This document shows, piece after piece, positions 6,843-14,024 of a stretch of DNA of 20,660 nt (position 1 is the first letter of the stretch; the number at the start of each line of letters is the position of its first letter). The position numbers and the translations under genes were made by a program. The DNA is from CAG-1031 sp964556785. Lineage in GTDB: Bacteria > Bacteroidota > Bacteroidia > Bacteroidales > Muribaculaceae. Location: contig CAZKXM010000028.1 of assembly GCA_964556785.1 (NCBI GenBank), positions 1 to 20,660 of the forward strand, in the 5' to 3' direction. The notes beneath the pieces were generated by a model, which searched no databases, was not told the origin of the DNA, and saw only the letters and a program-made list of their open reading frames with translations.

Positions 6843-7288
6843 CACTCAGCAGTCTTTTCACCCAGCTTAAGGCCGTAGACATCCATGATAGGCGTCTCGG
6901 TGATCGACACGATTTCATAGTCGGCCATGGTTGTCTTCATGCCCTCGGTAAAATTCTCGAAAGCATCGCGGAAATTGTTGGCCGCAACAAGCATCTGACA
7001 GATCGAACGCTTCTCGGTAGCGCTCTTTTCGTCGATAGTGATGAATGCACACTTGACCAGATACCATTTGTCGGCGCTGTCATCGCGGAAAATCTCGGCT
7101 ATCTTGGTGCGTTTCACGGCCGATACCGAGAATTCGCCCGACATGAAAGGCGTCTGCTCCTCGATTATGCGCGACTCAGCCTCTGTGAAACTGAGGGCAT
7201 CAACCAGATAGGGTTCGTTGACCTTCTTTGTCGAACCGTTTTCCATCAACTTATCGTAGCGCACCTTGCATTCAAACCAATTTGCCAT
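6842..7288 (-). CDS. DUF4494 family protein
   Basis: This 148-residue soluble protein begins MANWFECKVRYDK and contains VNEPYLVDALSFTEAE and the KWYLVKCAFITIDE block, features of DUF4494, a family found mostly in Bacteroidetes with no known function. There is no signal peptide, membrane segment or obvious catalytic motif. Its stop overlaps the yggS start by one base (TGATG), so the two proteins are likely made together; a link to vitamin B6 homeostasis is only inference. A -7 box lies upstream at 7335-7343, and beyond that begins the repeat array. Confidence 0.78.
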   Translation of the reverse strand: MANWFECKVRYDKLMENGSTKKVNEPYLVDALSFTEAESRIIEEQTPFMSGEFSVSAVKRTKIAEIFRDDSADKWYLVKCAFITIDEKSATEKRSICQMLVAANNFRDAFENFTEGMKTTMADYEIVSITETPIMDVYGLKLGEKTAE

Positions 7289-7334
7289 ATCTTTATCAGT
7301 TTCTGTAATCAGATTTTTACATTATTATCGAAAT

Positions 7335-7343
7335 GCAAAGATA
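7335..7343 (-). promoter_or_regulatory. -7 box upstream of the DUF4494-yggS operon
   Basis: TATCTTTGC on the minus strand matches TAnnTTTG exactly and is identical to the gpmI -7 box. It lies 46 bases before the DUF4494 ATG. No TTG is found at the usual -33 distance. Confidence 0.45.
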
Positions 7344-7430
7344 ATGAAATTCCGTCACACACCTTCCCCGCACCTCAAATTTTCCGCAACCCGAAGTCCG
7401 CGAAATGATGGATCCCCACGACGAGTTGAT

Positions 7431-7736
7431 GTGTCGCGCAAACCACCGGCAACACCCCCGCGCGACTGATCCCACGGCGAGTGGGATCTATAAAATAGCC
7501 GTGTGGTTGAGGGCCGAAGGACCGAAACCCGCGGACATGCCGACAACCAACGAAACGGGTGAGCGGGCCGATTTCAAATCTAATTCACGATGCAACGAGG
7601 GTAGGTGCATGCCGGCTCGCATGGACCCCGGCTCGCTACGCTCGGGGGCCCGCTCGCCAACATTGGGGGTGGTCACGCTAACCGCGGGTTTCGCTACGCT
7701 CAACCCACGGCTAATCTAATCATCCCCTCCGGGGAT
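7431..7736. repeat. Compound inverted-repeat unit 1 (306 bp)
   Basis: Hairpin A is GATCCCAC/GTGGGATC with loop GGCGA (7468-7488). A 12-base linker ending TAGCC overlaps the start of hairpin B (7499-7534, CCGTGTGGTT paired with AACCCGCGG, one bulged T). Only the first arm of the forward hairpin C remains (7559-7569). The mirrored half holds C' (7615-7658), B' (7682-7710) and A' (7721-7737, CATCCCC/GGGGATG with loop TCC). The first 45 bases align without gaps to unit 2 with about 35 identities. Confidence 0.75.
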
Positions 7737-8081
7737 GTGTCTCGCAAGCCGTCGACAATGCACCCGTGCGACGGATCCCACGGCGAGTGGGATCGTTACA
7801 ATAGCCGTGTGGTTGAGGGCCGAAGGGCCGAAACCCGCGGACATGCGGACAACCCACGAAACAGGCGAGCGGGCCGCGGCGCGCAGGCGCCGGGGTTCAT
7901 GCGAGCATCGTTTCAAATCTCGATCAAAAACGCAATGGAGGGTGTGCAGAAATTGCCGGCTCGCATGGACCCCGACTCGCTACTCTCGGGGACCCGCTCG
8001 CCAACATTTGGGGGTGGTCCCGTTAACCGCGGGTTTCGCTGCGCTCAACCCACGGCTAATCTAATCATCCCCTCCGGGGAT
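7737..8081. repeat. Compound inverted-repeat unit 2 (345 bp, complete)
   Basis: This is the intact version. Forward half: A at 7774-7794, B at 7805-7840, C at 7865-7906. Central spacer 7907-7958 is not symmetric. Mirrored half: C' at 7959-8002, B' at 8027-8055, A' at 8066-8082. The spacers between B and C are 24 bases on each side and are themselves similar, so the two arms are homologous over about 130 bases. Folded as one transcript or cruciform, the unit could form either six small hairpins or one long imperfect stem. Confidence 0.75.
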
Positions 8082-8120
8082 GTGTTTCGCAAGCCGTCGA
8101 CCATGCTCCCGTGGGATTTT
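8082..8120. repeat. Truncated third repeat unit
   Basis: From GTGTTTCGCAAGCCGTCGA (8082) this repeats the opening of unit 2 for about 32 bases, then jumps to GTGGGAT, the right arm of hairpin A, and ends in TTTTTT. The left arm of A and everything after it are missing. The remnant stops about 40 bases before the DUF3108 stop codon. Confidence 0.6.
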
Positions 8121-8158
8121 TTGCGCATACCGCCGGCAAAGGGCTTGGGATGATTCTG

Positions 8159-8908
8159 TCAGAGCCGTGCGATCATCTCCATGTGGCCGATCTCAAGCGA
8201 TGCCGAGATAATGACGGGTATACGGCCATCCTTGCTGATCCAGCAATTGACGGGATATGCGCTTGGCGAACCATTGTATGTGTAATTAAACACGATGGAG
8301 TAACATGGCACTTCCACAGCCCCGACATTGACGGTCTGCTCTCCTCCATAGGTTATGGCCAGCGAACCGTGTGTGCCGTTGGGGTAAGAGATGGGCACGT
8401 TCACTTTTCCGCCTGCGGTCATGGAATCAAAATCGAGCGCTTTGGCATAATAGAAAAGCGAAAGCATGTCGGAGGTGATTGTCACAGCCTCCTTTGTGCC
8501 GGCCGATGCGTTCAGCAGTCCTGAGCCATCAGTGTCCCAATAGGCTGAAGGATTGTTAAGATCAGTGGACTCACCGACCTGGGGCTTGGAGTACCGGCCA
8601 TTGCGAAGGAGCACTTTCTCGGCACTCACGCCCGATGCTCCCGGCGTGGCCATAACGGCCGAGAGGGTGTCGACAACAGTGTAGAGTCGGCCATCCCAGG
8701 GAATGCTCTGTCCATAAAGCGAGCCGGTGAAGTGGCCCGAAGAACTGCATGCGGTGCGCACCACTCCGTGGGCAGCGGTCTTATTGATGAACCCCCAGCG
8801 ATACGACACATCATAGTGTACTGTCTGTGTGGGATAGGCTACGGGGGTGGCGGCATACGAAATAAGGGCGGTGAGCAACGCGGCGGCAAATGTGAATATC
8901 TTCTTCAT
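8159..8908 (-). CDS. Secreted DUF3108 family protein
   Basis: This 249-residue protein starts with a clear signal peptide (MKKIFTFAAALLTALISYA, cleavage likely after SYA-A, about residue 20). The mature part begins with VHYDVSYRWGFINKTAAHG, the start of a DUF3108 domain (PF11306), and continues with repeated beta-strand patterns up to the terminal GHMEMIARL. The family is widespread in Bacteroidetes and Proteobacteria and is presumed to act in the periplasm or outer membrane, but its function is unknown. It stands alone between the repeat array downstream and a divergent membrane-protein gene upstream. Confidence 0.8.
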   Translation of the reverse strand: MKKIFTFAAALLTALISYAATPVAYPTQTVHYDVSYRWGFINKTAAHGVVRTACSSSGHFTGSLYGQSIPWDGRLYTVVDTLSAVMATPGASGVSAEKVLLRNGRYSKPQVGESTDLNNPSAYWDTDGSGLLNASAGTKEAVTITSDMLSLFYYAKALDFDSMTAGGKVNVPISYPNGTHGSLAITYGGEQTVNVGAVEVPCYSIVFNYTYNGSPSAYPVNCWISKDGRIPVIISASLEIGHMEMIARL

Positions 8909-9051
8909 AGTTGAAAATTAGGGAAATGTTTTTCTATTATTACCTCGCAAAACGCCTAAAAGTTCACCACGCCTTAAACTTTTATTCACATTTTCTCTTT
9001 ATATAGATATAGAAACTGAACATCGACACGTTTTCAACTCCACTAACAAAA

Positions 9052-10116
9052 ATGACATCACAGCCCTACACATTTGACCGCGTGGTGCGGATGGTGATAA
9101 CGGTGACTCTAATCGCCGGTGCCGTCTGGCTGATCAGCATCCTCAAGGATGTGTTGCTGCCGTTTGCCGTGGCGTGCCTTATTGCATATTTCCTCGAACC
9201 GCTGGTTCAGCTGAACAAGCGCATGCTCCATTTCAAGCGGCGCGGTGTGCCTGTGTTTATCACTCTTTTCGAGGTAACGACAATCCTCGCATTGGTGGTT
9301 TACCTGTTTCTGCCTTCGGTGCTCAACGAAATCAACCAGATGTCGGCGCTCATACGCAGCTACTCGGCCAACCATGGAAGCATTCCCTTTATTCCCGACG
9401 AGGTGCACGACTTTGTGCGCCGCAACATCAATCTGGAGCGCATCGCGGCCTCGCTCGACGGACAGAGCGTGGAGACTATTCTCCGCAAGGCCATGGAGCT
9501 GGTGTCGGGGTCGGTCGATGTTGTGATCCGGTTGGTGGAATGGCTGCTGATGTTTATCTACATCTTCTTCATTCTGCTCGACTACGACCAGTTCCGCACC
9601 CTCACAGCGAATCTCATTCCTCCCCGCTACCGCAAAAAGGCCAATGCCGTGATACACGACATCGCCACCAACATGAACCTCTATTTTCGCGGCCAGGCGC
9701 TTCTCGCCCTCTGCGCGGCTATACTCTACTCGATCGGCTTCTCGATTGTCGGGATTCCGCTGGCTATTATCCTCGGACTAACCGTGGGGATTCTTTACAT
9801 GATCCCATATTTCCAGTATATCACCGTGATTCCGGTGTTTCTGGTATGCCTGATCTACTCTCTCGGGGGCGACGCGAGCCTCTGGCACCTTCTGTGGCAG
9901 TGTGCGCTCGTCTATGTGATCAGTCAAAGCATCTGTGACTACGTCCTTACTCCGAAAATTATGGGTAAGGCTCTCGGCCTCAATCCGGCCATAATCCTGC
10001 TGAGCCTGTCGGTTTGGGGAACTCTGCTCGGAATCCTCGGAATGGTGATAGCGCTGCCGCTCACAACCCTCTGCCTCTCCTATTATCAACAATACATCGC
10101 CAAGATGAAGGACTGA
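9052..10116 (+). CDS. AI-2E/PerM family transporter
   Basis: This 354-residue protein has the family layout: paired hydrophobic segments at the N-terminus (about residues 12-46) and a third at 65-85, a soluble loop of about 70 residues (about 85-155), then about five further membrane segments. Family features include FAVACLIAYFLEPLV, PPRYRKKANAVIHDI and the C-terminal GMVIALPLTTLC. Members are described as AI-2 exporters, Na+/H+ antiporters or simply PerM-type permeases; which applies here cannot be told. The start ATG at 9052 follows an A-rich stretch (CTAACAAAA), normal for this phylum. The Ca2+ ATPase gene begins 27 bases after its stop. The 143 bases upstream, shared with the divergent DUF3108 gene, show no clear promoter match. 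Confidence 0.85.
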   Translation: MTSQPYTFDRVVRMVITVTLIAGAVWLISILKDVLLPFAVACLIAYFLEPLVQLNKRMLHFKRRGVPVFITLFEVTTILALVVYLFLPSVLNEINQMSALIRSYSANHGSIPFIPDEVHDFVRRNINLERIAASLDGQSVETILRKAMELVSGSVDVVIRLVEWLLMFIYIFFILLDYDQFRTLTANLIPPRYRKKANAVIHDIATNMNLYFRGQALLALCAAILYSIGFSIVGIPLAIILGLTVGILYMIPYFQYITVIPVFLVCLIYSLGGDASLWHLLWQCALVYVISQSICDYVLTPKIMGKALGLNPAIILLSLSVWGTLLGILGMVIALPLTTLCLSYYQQYIAKMKD

Positions 10117-10130
10117 TACTGAAAAAACAG

Positions 10131-10139
10131 TAATTTTGC
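10131..10139 (+). promoter_or_regulatory. -7 box immediately before the Ca2+ ATPase start
   Basis: TAATTTTGC matches TAnnTTTG exactly and ends 4 bases before the ATG at 10144. If used, transcription would start at or next to the initiation codon. No TTG is seen at -33 spacing, so it may be a weak internal promoter or chance. Confidence 0.35.
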
Positions 10140-10143
10140 AGTA

Positions 10144-12819
10144 ATGCTTGACCCAAAGAATAACGCCTTTGCAGCCACAGATCCGGCTACAGGCCTAACC
10201 GACAGCGAAGTTGAGGAGAGCCGCCGACTTTATGGAACGAACCTTCTTACCCCGGTGGGACGAAAGCCGTGGTACATGCTCCTGCTCGAAAAGTTCCGCG
10301 ATCCGCTGATAATCATCCTGTTGATTGCGGGAGTGCTGTCGGTTGGAATATCCTTTTACGAATACTATTGTCTTGACGAGGGTGCCGAGGTGTTTTTCGA
10401 ACCGGTCGGCATCTTCATGGCTATTCTGATAGCCACTGTGCTCGCATTCGTTTTCGAGCTGAAGGCTGATAAGGAGTTCGCGCTGCTCACCCGCGTGAGC
10501 GACGACGAGCCGGTTCAGACAATCCGCAACGGGCATCCGGCAATGGTGGCCAAGCGCGACATCGTGACGGGCGACATCGTTATGCTCTCGACGGGCGAGG
10601 AGGTGCCCGCCGATGGCGAGCTTCTGGAAGCCGTGTCGCTCAGCATCGACGAATCGACCCTCACCGGCGAGCCGCTGTGCGGCAAGACAACCGACCCCGC
10701 CCAGTTTGATCCCGAGGCAACTTTCCCCTCCAACCATGCCATGCGCGGCACCAAGGTGATGGAAGGGCACGGCCTGATGCGTGTAACCGCCGTGGGCGAT
10801 CACACCGAACACGGCAAGGTGTTCAAGGCCGCTCAGATCGACGACAGTGTGCGCACTCCCCTGAATGAACAGCTCGACCGGCTGGGCAAGCTGATTTCCT
10901 ATTCATCTTATGCCATTGCGGGGATAATCGTGATCGTGAGAATGGCGATGTACTTCATCAATGTCGACTTCACGTGGCTGTCGTTTGTAGCCTATCTGCT
11001 GCAGACACTCATGATCGCCGTAACGCTCGTTGTCGTGGCCGTGCCTGAAGGGCTGCCGATGGCCGTGACGCTCTCGCTCGCCTACTCCATGCGGCGCATG
11101 CTCAAGACCAACAACCTTGTGCGCAAGCTCCATGCCTGCGAAACGATGGGAGCAACCACGGTGATCTGCACCGACAAGACCGGCACCCTGACACAAAACC
11201 GCATGCAGGTGTCGCATCTCGATCTGTTCGGCGACATTCCCCGCGATATTCTTGCCGAAGGAATAGCCGTCAACTCAACTGCCGAACTTGACTTATCAGG
11301 GAGCGAACCCCGCGCCCTTGGCAATCCCACCGAAGGGGCACTGCTGCTCTGGCTTCAGGCCGAGGGTTTTGACTATAAACGTCTGCGCCGCTCGGTGAGG
11401 AGTGTTGCCGAGGTGCCCTTCACAACCGAGCTGAAGTATATGGCTACCGAGGTGGAGCAGCCCGACGGACAGCGGATTGTTTATGTAAAAGGCGCTCCCG
11501 AAATCGTGTTCGGGCTGTGCACTTGTCATTCAGGCATCGACCGCAAGGAACTCGACGCCCTCCTGGCAGGCTATCAGGCACAGGCAATGCGCACTTTAGG
11601 ATTCGCATATGCCAGGCTGAACAGCGGTGATGAAGGAATTGCCGGCGGACGCCTGAAGGCTGACGGGCTCACATTTATCGGTGTTGCCGCCATTTCTGAT
11701 CCGGTCAGGGCCGATGTGCCCGAAGCCGTCAGGAGCGTGTGCAATGCCGGAATACGCGTCAAGATCGTCACCGGCGACACACCTGGAACGGCCAAGGAGA
11801 TTGGCCGTCGCATAGGCCTGTGGGACGACTCGGTGAACACCGACCGCAACATAGCCACCGGTGCCGACATCGCCGCCATGAGCGACGATGAGCTGCGCTC
11901 ACGAGTCGAGGAGATCGACATTATTGCCCGCGCGCGCCCCATGGACAAGAAGAGGCTGGTCAATGCCCTGCAGGCCAACAACGAAGTGGTTGCCGTGACG
12001 GGCGACGGCACCAACGATGCTCCGGCGCTGAAAGCCGCCCATGTGGGACTCTCGATGGGCGACGGAACTTCAGTGGCAAAAGAGGCTTCTGACATCACCA
12101 TTCTCGACAACTCCTTCACTTCGATAGGCCGCGCCGTGATGTGGGGACGGTCGCTCTACCGCAACAGCCAGCGGTTCATACTCTTCCAGATGACGGTCAA
12201 CGTTGTGGCGTGTCTGATTGTGCTTTGCGGATCGTTCATGGGGATGCAGTCGCCGCTCACAGTCACTCAGATGCTGTGGGTCAACCTAATCATGGATACG
12301 TTTGCGGCAATGGCGCTCGCCTCGCTGCCGCCGTCGGCAAGCGTCATGGCTGAAAAGCCGCGCCGACGCAGCGCGTTTATCATCAACCGGCCGATGTGGC
12401 ACTTCATTCTCGGTGTGGGCCTTCTGATGTTTGCGTTCCTCCTGTGGCTGCTTTACTACCTGCAGCACACCGACATAACGGCCGTCGATCAGATTGGCCG
12501 CGCAACAACAGGGGGATACAAGGGCCTGAGCCCCTATGAACTGTCGGTGTTCTTCAGCGTCTTCGTGTTCCTTCAGTTCTGGAACATGTTCAATGCGCGC
12601 TCTTTTGCCACCGGGCGCTCGGCCTTCCATCTTAGCGGATGCGGCGGATTTCTGCTGATTGCGGTGATCATCTTTGCCGGGCAGATCGGAATTGTGAGCT
12701 TCGGCGGCGAATTTTTCAACGTCGTTCCGCTGAGTCTGACCGATTGGGTGATAATCATTGCCGGCACATCGCCTGTACTGATAGCCGGCGAAATTATCCA
12801 CGCACTGCAGCGCCACTGA
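10144..12819 (+). CDS. Calcium-translocating P-type ATPase (PMCA/SERCA-like)
   Basis: This 891-residue pump is complete. It has the actuator loop TLTGEP (residues 172-177), the phosphorylation site DKTGTLTQN (Asp344), the nucleotide-domain KGAPE and the hinge GDGTNDAP (620-627). Membrane residues typical of Ca2+ pumps are also present: PEGLP in M4 (301-305) and NLIMD in M6 (Asn714, Asp718). About ten membrane segments are expected, placing it in the inner membrane and exporting Ca2+ at the cost of ATP. The P2-type motif set argues against a heavy-metal or K+ pump. The ATG at 10144 gives 17 residues before the conserved GLTDSEVEESRR start of the cation-ATPase N-domain. It follows the AI-2E/PerM-family gene by 27 bases and may share its transcript. 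Confidence 0.93.
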   Translation: MLDPKNNAFAATDPATGLTDSEVEESRRLYGTNLLTPVGRKPWYMLLLEKFRDPLIIILLIAGVLSVGISFYEYYCLDEGAEVFFEPVGIFMAILIATVLAFVFELKADKEFALLTRVSDDEPVQTIRNGHPAMVAKRDIVTGDIVMLSTGEEVPADGELLEAVSLSIDESTLTGEPLCGKTTDPAQFDPEATFPSNHAMRGTKVMEGHGLMRVTAVGDHTEHGKVFKAAQIDDSVRTPLNEQLDRLGKLISYSSYAIAGIIVIVRMAMYFINVDFTWLSFVAYLLQTLMIAVTLVVVAVPEGLPMAVTLSLAYSMRRMLKTNNLVRKLHACETMGATTVICTDKTGTLTQNRMQVSHLDLFGDIPRDILAEGIAVNSTAELDLSGSEPRALGNPTEGALLLWLQAEGFDYKRLRRSVRSVAEVPFTTELKYMATEVEQPDGQRIVYVKGAPEIVFGLCTCHSGIDRKELDALLAGYQAQAMRTLGFAYARLNSGDEGIAGGRLKADGLTFIGVAAISDPVRADVPEAVRSVCNAGIRVKIVTGDTPGTAKEIGRRIGLWDDSVNTDRNIATGADIAAMSDDELRSRVEEIDIIARARPMDKKRLVNALQANNEVVAVTGDGTNDAPALKAAHVGLSMGDGTSVAKEASDITILDNSFTSIGRAVMWGRSLYRNSQRFILFQMTVNVVACLIVLCGSFMGMQSPLTVTQMLWVNLIMDTFAAMALASLPPSASVMAEKPRRRSAFIINRPMWHFILGVGLLMFAFLLWLLYYLQHTDITAVDQIGRATTGGYKGLSPYELSVFFSVFVFLQFWNMFNARSFATGRSAFHLSGCGGFLLIAVIIFAGQIGIVSFGGEFFNVVPLSLTDWVIIIAGTSPVLIAGEIIHALQRH

Positions 12820-12829
12820 ATCCGACATT

Positions 12830-12846
12830 TTGGCCAAAAAGGCCAA
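12830..12846 (+). terminator. Possible weak hairpin after the Ca2+ ATPase
   Basis: TTGGCC and GGCCAA pair around an AAAAA loop (6 bp), 11 bases after the stop. No proper T-run follows, only TTTTGCCCGTTT further on, so termination would be weak. The perfect dyad could instead be an operator for the efflux operon that starts about 75 bases later. Confidence 0.3.
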
Positions 12847-12887
12847 CGTTTTGCCCGTTTGGGATATTTTGTAAGAACGGTAAGGTG

Positions 12888-12896
12888 TAATTTTGC
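12888..12896 (+). promoter_or_regulatory. -7 box of the RND efflux operon
   Basis: TAATTTTGC is an exact TAnnTTTG match. A TTTG at 12868-12871 lies 16 bases upstream, shorter than the usual 19-20. The expected transcription start is around 12900-12903, which places the TTG codon at 12900 at the very 5' end of the mRNA and favours the ATG at 12921 as the true start of the adaptor gene. Confidence 0.45.
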
Positions 12897-12920
12897 ACTT
12901 TGAAAAAATTGAATAGCAAA

Positions 12921-14024
12921 ATGTCACCAATCTTATCGCGCTTCATAGCCGCGCTGACAGCGGCATCGGCAATAATGCTTGCCGGCTGCTCCTCTGACAA
13001 AGAGAAAGCTCCCGACAACCCTGTTTACCATAACGTTTACGTCATCACCCCGCAACTTGCCGGAGGCAGCGCAACAAGCAGCTATCCGGCAACGGTCGAG
13101 GAGGCACGCAACATCTCTGTCGGGTTCAAGACGGCCGGCCAGATCAAGCGCCTGCTGGTCAAGGAGGGCGACAGAGTGGCTCAGGGGCAGCTGCTGGCCG
13201 TTCTCGACACTGTTGACTATGCTCTCGGGCTGCGCACACTCAGGGTTCAGCGCGACCAGCTTGCGGCAGAATACGAACGTCAGAAACAGCTCTATGCGGC
13301 CGGAAACATGAGCCCCAACGACTTCGACAAGGCCACCGCCGGCTTGCGCCAGGTTGAGCTGAACCTTAAGATGAACCAGAACAAGCTCGACTATTGCCGG
13401 CTCTATGCTCCGGCATCAGGCGTGATCACCAAGCGCAATTTTGAGGTGGCCGAGATGGTCGATGCCGGCACGCCGGTGTTCGAGCTGATGGACAACAGTC
13501 ATCTGGAGGCTGTTGTTGACCTGCCGGTTAACGCCTATGTCGACCGCAATTCCTTCCGCGGATTCGTTGGCCGCTCACCTCACCATCCCGAAATCACGAT
13601 TCCGCTGACAATGCTCAGCCTCACTCCTAAGGCCGACAACAGCCAGCTCTACAGGCTCCGTCTGGTTGTCGGGCCGAACGCTGCTCAGCTCACACCCGGG
13701 CAGGATCTGACAGTGGAGATAATCACTGATCAGGACGAAGCCAAAGGGCGCACCGGCGTTCATGCAGCGGCACAGGTTCCGCTGAGTTCCGTGCTGCAGC
13801 GCGACGGCCGCTCGGGTGTGTGGCGCTACAACCCTGCCGACTCAACGATCACTTTCGTGCCGGTAACGCTTAGCGGAAGCGGCGAGAACGGAACCGTCAC
13901 CGTGACCTCGGGCATCGAACCCGGCATGACAATAGTGCGCGCCGGAGTCAACCATCTCTCCGAAGGCGAGAAAGTGAATGTGATCCCCGACCAATCAGCC
14001 ACTAACCCCGGCAACCTGCTCTGA
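12921..14024 (+). CDS. RND efflux periplasmic adaptor lipoprotein (membrane fusion protein)
   Basis: This 367-residue protein starts with a lipoprotein signal: a short hydrophobic stretch and the lipobox LAGC (Cys23), followed by SSDKEK. The lipid anchor would hold it in the inner membrane facing the periplasm. The body shows the membrane fusion protein order: a lipoyl-like half (VGFKTAGQIKRLLVKEGDRVAQGQ), a helical hairpin (about 105-150), the second lipoyl half (YAPASGVITKRN), then beta-barrel and membrane-proximal domains. It bridges the pump and the outer-membrane channel. I chose ATG 12921 over an in-frame TTG at 12900, because the shorter form gives a cleaner signal peptide and fits the promoter. 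Its stop overlaps the pump start by one base (TGATG). Confidence 0.92.
   Translation: MSPILSRFIAALTAASAIMLAGCSSDKEKAPDNPVYHNVYVITPQLAGGSATSSYPATVEEARNISVGFKTAGQIKRLLVKEGDRVAQGQLLAVLDTVDYALGLRTLRVQRDQLAAEYERQKQLYAAGNMSPNDFDKATAGLRQVELNLKMNQNKLDYCRLYAPASGVITKRNFEVAEMVDAGTPVFELMDNSHLEAVVDLPVNAYVDRNSFRGFVGRSPHHPEITIPLTMLSLTPKADNSQLYRLRLVVGPNAAQLTPGQDLTVEIITDQDEAKGRTGVHAAAQVPLSSVLQRDGRSGVWRYNPADSTITFVPVTLSGSGENGTVTVTSGIEPGMTIVRAGVNHLSEGEKVNVIPDQSATNPGNLL

Larger units (their letters stand above)
7411..8120. repeat. Tandem array of compound inverted-repeat (REP/BIME-like) units
   Basis: The 870 bases between the DUF4494 start and the DUF3108 stop (7289-8158) have no credible gene; open frames here cross the repeats and encode low-complexity Arg/Pro/Gly-rich text. 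Instead there are two full tandem units (starts at 7431 and 7737) and a third truncated start (8082). A possible degenerate unit end lies at about 7411-7430. Each full unit runs hairpin A, hairpin B, hairpin C, centre, then C', B', A' on the opposite strand. The layout resembles paired repetitive extragenic palindromes, which in other bacteria are mobilised by RAYT transposases; no such gene is in this window. A structured RNA or MITE-like element are alternatives. The array lies downstream of the DUF3108 gene and upstream of the DUF4494 promoter. Confidence 0.8.

Noticed and set aside
7405..7719. Open frame of 104 codons at the left of the repeat array
   Set aside because: It overlaps unit 1 hairpins, has no homologue I recognise, and parallels the frame in unit 2 only because the DNA is repeated.
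7431..8120. CRISPR array
   Set aside because: Repeat periods are 306 and 345 bp with long inverted structure, not 25-40 bp direct repeats with unique spacers, and no cas gene is present.
7605..8153. Open frame of 182 codons within the repeat array
   Set aside because: It reads through hairpins B' and A' twice, so the same peptide phrase recurs, and the composition follows the repeats. It is a by-product of the repeat, not a gene.
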